11,213 nt of DNA, from the NCBI RefSeq assembly GCF_003478335.1, contig NZ_QUFB01000067.1, forward strand, positions 1 through 11,213, read 5' to 3'. The notes under the pieces are model-generated. The model worked only from the letters and a program-made list of their open reading frames with translations, was not told the DNA's origin and searched no databases. The DNA is from Clostridium sp. AM49-4BH. GTDB lineage: Bacteria > Bacillota > Clostridia > Lachnospirales > Lachnospiraceae. Both the position numbers and the translations under genes were made by a program. Below are positions 5,205 to 11,213 of the stretch, piece by piece (the stretch's first letter is position 1; each line of letters starts with the position of its first letter).

Positions 5205-5256
5205 TTCTTTGTGGACAAAGAAGAGTGAATATGGTACAATACAATGTGCTGTATTG
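5205..5256 (+). promoter_or_regulatory. Integrase promoter with two inverted repeats
   Basis: TGGACA (5212-5217), a 17-base spacer and TACAAT (5235-5240) predict a start near 5247, about 40 bases before the integrase ATG. The -35 lies within TTCTTTGT-GG-ACAAAGAA (5205-5222, 8-bp arms). The -10 and +1 lie within CAATACA-N6-TGTATTG (5237-5256, 7-bp arms). Both could be regulator sites, or the first could be the hairpin of the excisionase transcript. Confidence 0.6.
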
Positions 5257-5287
5257 AGCTTTTCTTTGGATAAAAGGAGGCTTATAC

Positions 5288-6418
5288 ATGGGACAAGACC
5301 TGAAAGGTCGTGAACTTGGAGTTGGAATTGCTCAAAGGAAAGATGGGCGTTATACTGCAAGATTCGTTGACAAGAGAGGTAAGAGAAAACAGAAGTATTT
5401 CAAAAAACTTCAAGAGTGTCGTCGATGGCTGGCAGAAGCAGCGTATATAGATCGGAATTCTGATCTATCTGCCGGTGATAGTATGACAGTGGATGCGTGG
5501 TTTGATTATTTCTTAAATAGTGTAAAAGGTCCTACTATTCGACCGAACACACGGAGAAATTACACAGAACGATATGAAAAGAATATCAAAGATCATATCG
5601 GAAGGATGCATTTAGCAGATGTAAAACCAATACATTGTCAACAGATTTTGAATGAGATGGCACCTCAATATGCTGAAAGTACAATCTATCAGTGCAGGAT
5701 TACCCTATATACTTTGTTTGAAGCCGCAGTTGAAAATGATATATTATTGCGAAATCCTGTTAAAAAAACAGTGAAGATTCCCCAAAGTAAGAAGCCTAAG
5801 AAACGAAGAGTTCTTACGGTAGAGGAACAAAAACGGTTTCTGGATGTTGCATATGGGACAAGCAATTATAATCAATTTGCCTTTTTGCTGCAGACAGGAC
5901 TTCGAACCGGAGAGATGATTGGGCTGAAGTGGTCTGATATTGATTTTAAGAAGGGTGTGATCCGTATTGAGAGAAGTATGGAATACAGACATGCTACTGG
6001 AGAGTGGCGTATAGGTCCGCCAAAGAGCAAAAGCGGTTACAGGGAAATTCCTATGACGGCTGAGTGCATCAGAATCTTGGAGTGTCAAAAGATGAAGATG
6101 TTTTCTTTGAAAGATGTTGATCCACAGTATAAAGAATTTGTTTTCCTCTGCAGAAAAGGGGAACCGACCAAAAATTCTGCTTATGATACTTCGTTGTTTA
6201 AATTAGCACAAAAAGCAGGGATGGACTCTTTCTCAATGCATACGCTTCGTCATACATATGCTACCAGATGTATTGAGGCAGGAATGCGACCTAAGACGCT
6301 ACAGATGCTTCTGGGTCATTCGAATATTGGCATTACAATGAATTTGTATGTCCATTTGACGGATGATGAAAAGAAGAAGGAAGTAGAAAAAGTTGAAAGA
6401 ATGCTGAAAATGGTGTAA
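5288..6418 (+). CDS. int: Tyrosine recombinase (Tn916-type integrase)
   Basis: A 376-residue site-specific recombinase, full length for integrases of this class. Domain order: N-terminal arm-binding domain (about 9-52, KDGRYTARFVDKRGKRKQKYF), SAM-like core-binding domain (about 66-160) and catalytic domain (about 172-376). The catalytic set is complete: Arg206 (TGLRTGE), Lys246/Lys248 (PPKSKSG), His318 and Arg321 (HTLRHTYA), His344 (LGHSN) and the nucleophile Tyr354 (MNLYVH). AAAGGAGG lies 7 bases before ATG 5288. It would cut and join the element's end to a chromosomal site; excision normally also needs Xis, which is broken here. It has its own promoter. Its last codons overlap a tandem 12-base repeat. 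No terminator follows, so transcripts could run on toward the alarmone synthetase gene. Confidence 0.96.
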   Translation: MGQDLKGRELGVGIAQRKDGRYTARFVDKRGKRKQKYFKKLQECRRWLAEAAYIDRNSDLSAGDSMTVDAWFDYFLNSVKGPTIRPNTRRNYTERYEKNIKDHIGRMHLADVKPIHCQQILNEMAPQYAESTIYQCRITLYTLFEAAVENDILLRNPVKKTVKIPQSKKPKKRRVLTVEEQKRFLDVAYGTSNYNQFAFLLQTGLRTGEMIGLKWSDIDFKKGVIRIERSMEYRHATGEWRIGPPKSKSGYREIPMTAECIRILECQKMKMFSLKDVDPQYKEFVFLCRKGEPTKNSAYDTSLFKLAQKAGMDSFSMHTLRHTYATRCIEAGMRPKTLQMLLGHSNIGITMNLYVHLTDDEKKKEVEKVERMLKMV

Positions 6419-6460
6419 AAAATGGTGTAAACGCTTGCCGCAGTTACGCCGAAACACCAT
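6407..6460 (+). repeat. Tandem 12-base repeat and inverted copy at the integrase 3' end
   Basis: AAAATGGTGTAA occurs twice head to tail (6407-6418 and 6419-6430), the first being the integrase's last four codons including the stop. ATGGTGT recurs inverted as ACACCAT at 6454-6460. Short repeats beside the integrase stop are the expected place for integrase arm sites near an element end. That role is inference. Confidence 0.5.
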
Positions 6461-6596
6461 AAAATAAAGGCTTAACAAAGAAAGGAAAGATAGAAAATGA
6501 AACTATGATTTGTTATCCAGTAATTCAAGGAGAACGAATCAACTATCAAAATAAATAATGTTTTGAAATCAGGGATGAGGTAGAAAGGAAAGTTCC
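6461..6596 (+). other. Leader of the alarmone synthetase gene, no clear promoter
   Basis: Nothing of gene size is seen. A 17-codon frame at 6505-6558 (MICYPVIQGERINYQNK) has no close ribosome site and could be a chance frame or the stub of a gene cut by integration. No -35/-10 pair with good spacing is found, so the gene downstream may depend on integrase read-through or an atypical promoter. Confidence 0.35.
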
Positions 6597-7277
6597 ATGA
6601 CAAAAGATGAAGTAAAAAAACTCAGGATGAACAGTCCGGAATCACTACAGTTTTTAAATAATGCTACAAAATTTTATAATTTAATGATGATGTATCGTTG
6701 TGCTATTCGGGAGATACAAACTAAACTTGAGGTTTTGGATGATGAATTTTCAGTTGAGAACAATCGAAATCCTATTTCTTTTATAAAAACAAGAATTAAG
6801 CAGCCCAATAGTATTTACGATAAACTGCAGAAGATGGGATATGAATTTACAACAGAAAATATACAGACATATCTCAATGATGTAGCAGGCGTTAGAATAG
6901 TTTGTGCGTTTATTGACGATATTTATATGATATCAGATTTGATTACCCAACAGGATGATATTAAAGTTATTGAAATAAAAGATTATATAAAAAATCCAAA
7001 ATCGAATGGTTATAGAAGCTATCATATGATTGTTGAAATACCAGTTTTTTTTGCTAAGGGTAAAACACCTATGCGTGTAGAATTACAGATTCGAACCAAT
7101 GGTATGGATTTCTGGGCAACATTGGAACATCAACTTCGCTATAAAAAAGGAATTGAAGAAATGCCTGGCTATGATGAGATAAGTGAAGAATTACTTCATT
7201 CTGCAAGAGCTATCATTGAAGCAGATAATGAAATGCAGAGAATAAAAGACAAAATTGGTATGTTCCACGAAATTTAG
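6597..7277 (+). CDS. Small alarmone synthetase, GTP pyrophosphokinase (RelP/YwaC-like)
   Basis: A 226-residue single-domain RelA/SpoT synthetase that transfers pyrophosphate from ATP to GTP or GDP to make (p)ppGpp. There is no HD hydrolase, TGS or ACT domain, and the length fits the small alarmone synthetases. Motifs: RIKQPNSIYDKL (66-77), NDVAGVRIVC (94-103, conserved Asp and Arg), KDYIKNPKSNGYRSYH (128-143, with the GTP-stacking Tyr), VELQIRT (161-167, Mg-binding Glu) and DFWATLEHQLRYK (171-183). All look intact. The KDYI..PK.NGYRS pattern is closer to RelP/YwaC than to RelQ/YjbM in my memory of these families. The start ATG follows AAAGGAAAG. It lies 35 bases before the cardiolipin synthase, probably one transcript. 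In relatives such enzymes respond to cell-wall stress through transcription. Confidence 0.93.
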   Translation: MTKDEVKKLRMNSPESLQFLNNATKFYNLMMMYRCAIREIQTKLEVLDDEFSVENNRNPISFIKTRIKQPNSIYDKLQKMGYEFTTENIQTYLNDVAGVRIVCAFIDDIYMISDLITQQDDIKVIEIKDYIKNPKSNGYRSYHMIVEIPVFFAKGKTPMRVELQIRTNGMDFWATLEHQLRYKKGIEEMPGYDEISEELLHSARAIIEADNEMQRIKDKIGMFHEI

Positions 7278-7312
7278 GGAGAAAACTGAGCAAGTAGGAA
7301 GGTGGAAGATAT

Positions 7313-8872
7313 ATGAAACAAGATACTTTAGAGGGCAAAGCAAAAACAAAAAATGGGGTAAAACGGCTGTGTTTTTCCATAATCTGCATTCTTCTGGAAG
7401 TGATTTTTATTATTACTATCGTAACACGCTTGAATGAATATGCAGAAATCATAAATTTATTTACAAGGATTTTGAGTGGGATCTTGGTTTTGGGATTGTA
7501 CGCATCAAATAAGACATCCTCTATGAAAATGCCTTGGGTCATCTTAATTCTAATTTTTCCAATTATGGGTGTAGGCCTGTATTTGCTGATTGGTTTGAAT
7601 GGTGGCACACATAAAATGCGTGAGCGATATGCAGAAATTGATAGCAAGTTGTTACCAATGCTTCCGGACAGTCAGGAGTGTTTGAGCAAAATAAAAGAAA
7701 CAATTCCGAAAGCAGGAAATATAGCAAGTTACATACAAAGAAATTCGCAGTATCCAATCTATCAGAATACGGATATTGTGTATTTTGATGAAGCAGTGAA
7801 AGGATTAAAGGCACAGCTTAAGGATTTGGAGAAAGCACAGAAGTTTATCCTCATGGAATATCATGCGATAGAAGACGCTGAAGCATGGCATAAGATTCAA
7901 GATGTTCTGGAAGAGCGAGTAAAAGCAGGTGTGGAAGTTAGAGTATTCTACGATGATATGGGTTCTATAGGCTTTATTAACACAGATTTTGTGAAAAAGA
8001 TGGAGGCAATAGGAATTCATTGCCGTGTATTCAATCCGTTTATGCCAGGTTTAAATCTGTTTTTGAACAATCGTGATCATAGAAAAATAACAGTTATTGA
8101 TGGAAAAGTCGGATTTACAGGTGGATATAATCTAGCAAACGAATATTTTAATTACACACACCCGTATGGACAGTGGAAAGATACAGGTATTCGTTTAGAA
8201 GGAGATGCTGTTCAGTCGCTTACGGTGACATTTTTGGAAATGTGGAATGCAGTAAGTGCTAAGGATGCTAATGATCCTGATTTTAGTAAATACCTTTTCC
8301 ACTATGATTATGCGGCACAGCAAACTGGGTTTGTTCAACCTTATGCAGACAGCCCTATGGATAATGAGCAAGTAGGAGAAGAAGTTTATATCAGTATGAT
8401 AAATAAAGCTGAAAATTATTGTTGGTTTATGACTCCATATCTAATCATAACAGATGAAATGACGCATGCGTTATGTCTGGCTGCTAAGCGAGGGGTAGAC
8501 GTAAGAATTATCACACCTGGTATCCCTGATAAAAAATTCATTTATAATATAACTCGTTCTTTTTATCATGGATTAGTTAAACATGGTGTTCGTGTTTATG
8601 AGTGGACTCCTGGTTTCTGTCATGCAAAAATGAGTGTGGCAGATGACTGTATGGCAACTTGTGGAACAATTAATCTGGATTATCGAAGTTTATATCACCA
8701 TTTTGAAAACGGCTGTTTTATGGCAGATTGTCAGGCAGTTGTGGAAATAAAAAATGATCTGATAAGAACGATGGGAGAATGTCGTGATGTGACAGACCAA
8801 TATCAAACCGGACGAAGTGCATATTTGCGACTGGGACAATTATTTATGAGATTATTTGCTGGATTGCTATAA
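7313..8872 (+). CDS. cls: Cardiolipin synthase (phospholipase D family)
   Basis: A 519-residue membrane enzyme, slightly long for bacterial Cls. It condenses two phosphatidylglycerol molecules to cardiolipin and glycerol. The N-terminus has hydrophobic segments at about 18-38, 47-64 and 74-95, so one more than the usual two may be present. Two HKD motifs of the phospholipase D superfamily are intact: His256-Lys258-Asp263 (DHRKITVIDGKVGFTGG) and His437-Lys439-Asp444 (CHAKMSVADD, then GTINLDYRS). ATG 7313 follows GGAAGGTGG by 7 bases. It shares a transcript with the alarmone synthetase and ends at a strong terminator. The pairing suggests membrane remodelling under stress; that is inference. 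Confidence 0.95.
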   Translation: MKQDTLEGKAKTKNGVKRLCFSIICILLEVIFIITIVTRLNEYAEIINLFTRILSGILVLGLYASNKTSSMKMPWVILILIFPIMGVGLYLLIGLNGGTHKMRERYAEIDSKLLPMLPDSQECLSKIKETIPKAGNIASYIQRNSQYPIYQNTDIVYFDEAVKGLKAQLKDLEKAQKFILMEYHAIEDAEAWHKIQDVLEERVKAGVEVRVFYDDMGSIGFINTDFVKKMEAIGIHCRVFNPFMPGLNLFLNNRDHRKITVIDGKVGFTGGYNLANEYFNYTHPYGQWKDTGIRLEGDAVQSLTVTFLEMWNAVSAKDANDPDFSKYLFHYDYAAQQTGFVQPYADSPMDNEQVGEEVYISMINKAENYCWFMTPYLIITDEMTHALCLAAKRGVDVRIITPGIPDKKFIYNITRSFYHGLVKHGVRVYEWTPGFCHAKMSVADDCMATCGTINLDYRSLYHHFENGCFMADCQAVVEIKNDLIRTMGECRDVTDQYQTGRSAYLRLGQLFMRLFAGLL

Positions 8873-8885
8873 GAATCTGATGAAA

Positions 8886-8941
8886 CGACCTTTCAAAAAA
8901 CAGTTGATTTAGAAGTTAACTGTTTTTGAAAGGCCGTTTTT
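8886..8941 (+). terminator. Strong terminator after the cardiolipin synthase gene
   Basis: A stem of about 19 bp joins 8886-8905 (CGACCTTTCAAAAAACAGTT) with 8918-8936, with one bulged A and one mismatch, followed by five T. It starts 13 bases after the cls stop. The stem is A/T-symmetric enough to act on the - strand also. Confidence 0.85.
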
Positions 8942-8998
8942 GCTATATCTAACAGTCTGTTGTACAAAGAAGATTTTGCATGGATGAAAAAACAAACC

Positions 8999-9035
8999 TT
9001 GTTGAGGTTAAATTGAGTTTTCCATTGTATTGTAT
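8999..9035 (+). promoter_or_regulatory. Shared promoter element, copy 1 (citrate synthase)
   Basis: TTGTTGAGGTTAAATTGAG (8999-9017) is identical to 11017-11035. The next 18 bases match at 14 positions, ending in the same TTGTATTGTAT. A reading with TTGAGG as -35, a long 20-base spacer and TATTGT as -10 fits MerR-type activated promoters; TTAAAT with a 17-base spacer is another option. It lies about 105-140 bases upstream of the citrate synthase ATG. Confidence 0.6.
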
Positions 9036-9138
9036 TGCTAATGAATAAGAAAAAGAACAGACAATGCTGAATGCTCTGGAAACAAGAATATCTGAGTATA
9101 GTATGTAAGTTCGTAACAGAATGAAAGGAGCGATTCAA

Positions 9139-10485
9139 ATGAGCAATTTGGAAAATTATATGAAACGGCAAGCAATTTTTTGTGAACAAAATGATAGCAT
9201 TAGTAAGAATCTGTATTCAGAGTATGGTGTAAAAAGAGGCTTACGAGATGAAAAAGGGCAAGGTGTGTTGACGGGGCTTACAAATATTTCTGATATAAAA
9301 GCTTTTGAATATCGTGATGGAGTAAAGAGTCCATGTGATGGCGAGTTATCTTATCGTGGTTATAATATAAAAGATTTAGTAACAGGAAGTAAAGGAAAAA
9401 GGTTTGTCTTTGAAGAAGGAGCATATCTTCTTTTATTCGGAGAATTGCCAACTGATACACAGTTAATGGAATTTCAGGGAAGACTATCTGATTGTATGGA
9501 ACTACCGACTAACTTTACCAGAGATGTCATTATGAAAGCACCTACATCAGATATTATGGGTTCTATGACTCGAAGTATTCTTACATTGGGCTCTTACGAT
9601 AAGGAGAAAGAAAGTCTTGAAATTCCGAATGTGCTAAGGCAGAGTATGCAGTTGATCGCAGTATTTCCTATGTTAGCAGTATATGCATACCATGCTTATT
9701 GTCATTATGAAAAAAACGAAAGTATGTATATTCATAGACCTGAAAAAGATTTATCTATTGCTGAAAATTTCCTGCGCCTATTAAGACCAGATACAAAATT
9801 CACAGAACTGGAAGCAAGAGTACTGGATATAGCATTATTGTTACATATGGAACATGGTGGTGGTAACAATTCTACATTCACTACACGGGTAGTAACATCT
9901 TCAGGTTCAGATACTTATTCTGTTATTTCAGCAGCAATGTCATCCTTAAAAGGAAAAAAACATGGCGGTGCAAATCTGATGGTAATGAATATGATGGATG
10001 ATATTAAAAGTCATGTGAAAGATTATGAAGACGAAGAGGAAATTGCATCATATCTGAGTAAGATTTTGAAGAAAGAGGCGTTTGATCAGAAAGGACTTAT
10101 TTATGGAATGGGACATGCTGTATATTCTATTTCCGATCCGAGAGAAAGGGTGTTCAAAGGCTTTGTAGAACAACTCGCAAGGGATAAAGGACGTGAGAAA
10201 GATATGACCCTTTATAACAATATTGAGAAGATTGCACCTAAGTTGATTGCAAAGCAGCGTCAGATATTCAAAGGAGTAAGTCCTAATATAGATTTCTATA
10301 GTGGTTTTGTGTATGACATGTTGAATATTCCAAGAGAATTGTACACGCCATTATTTGCGATAGCAAGAATTGCTGGTTGGAGTGCACATCGCCTGGAAGA
10401 ATTGATAACTACAGATAAGATCATTCGCCCGGCATATAAGAGTCTAGTCAGCAAAAAAGAATATATAGAAAGAGAGGAACGATAA
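9139..10485 (+). CDS. gltA: Citrate synthase (citrate/2-methylcitrate synthase family)
   Basis: A 448-residue enzyme joining oxaloacetate and acetyl-CoA to citrate, the entry of the oxidative branch that leads to 2-oxoglutarate and glutamate in anaerobes. The catalytic triad is visible: His275 (KGKKHGGAN), His326 (GMGHAVYSISDPR) and Asp385 (NIDFYSG). The segment HMEHGGGNNSTFTTR (236-250) is typical of the clostridial branch. In GMGHAVY the residue after His is Ala where E. coli has Arg, as I recall is usual in this branch. 2-Methylcitrate or other acyl-CoA use cannot be ruled out. ATG at 9139 has AAAGGAG 8 bases before it; the upstream in-frame ATG at 9121 overlaps that ribosome site and is rejected. 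A MarR gene follows after one base. Confidence 0.94.
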   Translation: MSNLENYMKRQAIFCEQNDSISKNLYSEYGVKRGLRDEKGQGVLTGLTNISDIKAFEYRDGVKSPCDGELSYRGYNIKDLVTGSKGKRFVFEEGAYLLLFGELPTDTQLMEFQGRLSDCMELPTNFTRDVIMKAPTSDIMGSMTRSILTLGSYDKEKESLEIPNVLRQSMQLIAVFPMLAVYAYHAYCHYEKNESMYIHRPEKDLSIAENFLRLLRPDTKFTELEARVLDIALLLHMEHGGGNNSTFTTRVVTSSGSDTYSVISAAMSSLKGKKHGGANLMVMNMMDDIKSHVKDYEDEEEIASYLSKILKKEAFDQKGLIYGMGHAVYSISDPRERVFKGFVEQLARDKGREKDMTLYNNIEKIAPKLIAKQRQIFKGVSPNIDFYSGFVYDMLNIPRELYTPLFAIARIAGWSAHRLEELITTDKIIRPAYKSLVSKKEYIEREER

Positions 10486-10486
10486 T

Positions 10487-10912
10487 ATGGGAGCAGGAAC
10501 CAGTGCAGAGGAGTTTTTTTTAAAGAGCATCAATGTTGAAAGCATATTTGAATTTGTCGAAAGAACAGATTATTTGTTCCTTTATAGTATAAAGGAATGT
10601 GTTGAAAAATCAGACTGTCATGAAGGAGTATATCTTTCAGAAGTGGCAGAATACATGAAATTATCGATTCCAGAAACATCTAAGATGGTAAAAAGTCTTG
10701 AAAATAAAGGATATATTATCTGGAAATTAGATGAGAAAAAAGAAAGAACGTACCTTGTTTTGACGAACAAGGCAATTGAATTAAGTAATTGTCAGAAAGA
10801 AAAAATGATAGAAGCTTATGAAAAAATCATATCGAATATACAAGAAGATGACCTGGCAGTTACACGGTGTACATTGAGAAAAATCCGACAGCTTATGGAA
10901 GAAATAAAATAG
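10487..10912 (+). CDS. MarR-family winged-helix regulator
   Basis: A 141-residue regulator of usual MarR length. Helix 1 region to about 42 (dimer part), HTH at about 48-75 (VYLSEVAEYMKLSIPETSKMVKSLENKG split by the turn at KLS), beta wing at 76-92 (YIIWKLDEKKERTYLVLT), and C-terminal dimer helices to the end. The ATG follows the citrate synthase stop by one base, with AGAGAGG inside the end of that gene, so the two are co-translated. It may regulate its own operon and perhaps the similar promoter at 11017, but no clear palindrome supports this. Ligand unknown. Confidence 0.88.
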   Translation: MGAGTSAEEFFLKSINVESIFEFVERTDYLFLYSIKECVEKSDCHEGVYLSEVAEYMKLSIPETSKMVKSLENKGYIIWKLDEKKERTYLVLTNKAIELSNCQKEKMIEAYEKIISNIQEDDLAVTRCTLRKIRQLMEEIK

Positions 10913-10957
10913 TGATTAATAAAACGGAGTAAGAAAAGCTCCTTCATATATTAGAAT

Positions 10958-11002
10958 AAAAATATGACTGTTTCTTTAAAAAGAAGCCTGTCATATTTTT
11001 TT
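10958..11002 (+). terminator. Terminator after the citrate synthase - marR unit
   Basis: AAATATGAC pairs with GTCATATTT, enclosing an inner TTCTT/AAGAA stem with loop TAAA, followed by a run of T to 11002. It lies about 45 bases after the marR stop. Confidence 0.75.
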
Positions 11003-11016
11003 ATGAAAAATAAATT

Positions 11017-11053
11017 TTGTTGAGGTTAAATTGAGATTGACTTTGTATTGTAT
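11017..11053 (+). promoter_or_regulatory. Shared promoter element, copy 2 (last gene)
   Basis: This is the second copy of the element at 8999-9035, with 33 of 37 identical and the first 19 exact. It ends with TTGTATTGTATAAG, so TATAAG could also serve as a -10. It lies 35 bases upstream of the final ATG, placing the transcript start just before the ribosome site. Confidence 0.6.
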
Positions 11054-11087
11054 AAGTATGAAATAAAAAGGAATCAGGTGATGTACA

Positions 11088-11213
11088 ATGAAAAAGTATA
11101 AAATATGTAAAATCCTTCTTGTTATACTGGCAATTTTTTTATGTGTGGCTTTTTATGAATTGCTCGGAATCTGCGTTGCATATAAAAAGCAGCCGGAAGT
11201 GTCCAATACAACC
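11088..11213 (+). CDS. N-terminus of a membrane-anchored or secreted protein (partial)
   Basis: Forty-two codons are open to the window end. A short basic start (MKKYKICK) is followed by a hydrophobic segment (ILLVILAIFLCVAFYELLGI, about 9-28) and then YKKQPEVSNTT. This is a signal anchor or uncleaved signal peptide; there is no lipobox (the Cys at 19 and 29 lack the usual L-x-x-C context) and no obvious AxA site. The AGGTGAT ribosome site is 5 bases before ATG 11088. The function cannot be told from this piece. The shared promoter element suggests co-regulation with citrate synthase. Confidence 0.75.
   Translation, partial: MKKYKICKILLVILAIFLCVAFYELLGICVAYKKQPEVSNTT

Larger units (their letters stand above)
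4552..6460 (+). mobile_element. XRE - excisionase - integrase module of an integrative element
   Basis: The order small XRE protein, short excisionase, tyrosine integrase, with all genes on + and the integrase last, is the usual recombination end of Tn916/Tn1549-like conjugative elements and their relatives. The presumed element end is just past the integrase stop, where tandem arm-like repeats lie. The left boundary cannot be fixed: no matching direct repeat or tRNA is visible. No relaxase, secretion or cargo genes are present in the window, so this is either one end of a larger element or a shrunken remnant. Confidence 0.55.

Noticed and set aside
4926..5360. Open frame of 144 codons on the - strand
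   Set aside because: It is the shadow of the excisionase relic and integrase start on +, with no ribosome site and no recognisable motif.
6419..6596. tRNA or rRNA gene serving as attachment site after the integrase
   Set aside because: No cloverleaf, T-arm consensus or CCA end can be traced in either strand.
7213..8020. Several - strand open frames across the alarmone synthetase/cardiolipin synthase region
   Set aside because: They oppose two clearly coding + strand genes and look low-complexity and Phe/Leu/His-rich, as shadows of Lys/Glu-rich genes do.

Overview
The window is AT-rich DNA with strong Shine-Dalgarno sites (AGGAGG type) and gene families typical of anaerobic Firmicutes. A gut Lachnospiraceae-like Clostridium relative is the best guess. 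That is inference from gene style; no rRNA or marker gene is present to prove it.

Layout. (1) Positions 1-2930: the tail of an unknown + strand gene, then a complete beta-lactam sensing pair on the - strand (blaI-blaR1, overlapping by 8 bases). A divergent 113-residue gene of unknown function lies on the + strand. The 219-base divergent region holds two back-to-back promoters and three near-identical TTAC-N4-GTAA operators, so BlaI should control both directions. No beta-lactamase is seen; the unknown gene sits where the target would be expected.

(2) Positions 2948-6460: a mobile-element regulatory and recombination zone. It holds three small XRE-type helix-turn-helix proteins (one on -, two on +), a stretch of about 390 bases near 50% GC that looks like decayed coding DNA, a Tn916-type excisionase gene broken by one in-frame amber codon, and an intact 376-residue tyrosine integrase. 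Two 41-base direct repeats flank the second XRE gene. No relaxase, type IV secretion or cargo genes are visible, so this is the recombination end of a larger element or the remnant of a reduced one. With the excisionase broken it may be fixed in place.

(3) Positions 6597-8941: a two-gene unit of a small alarmone ((p)ppGpp) synthetase and a cardiolipin synthase, closed by a strong terminator. It links a stress nucleotide to membrane lipid synthesis.

(4) Positions 8999-11002: citrate synthase followed after one base by a MarR-type regulator, closed by a terminator. A 37-base promoter element upstream of citrate synthase is repeated (19 bases exact, 33 of 37 overall) upstream of the last gene, a membrane-anchored protein cut off by the window end. 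The two units are probably co-regulated.
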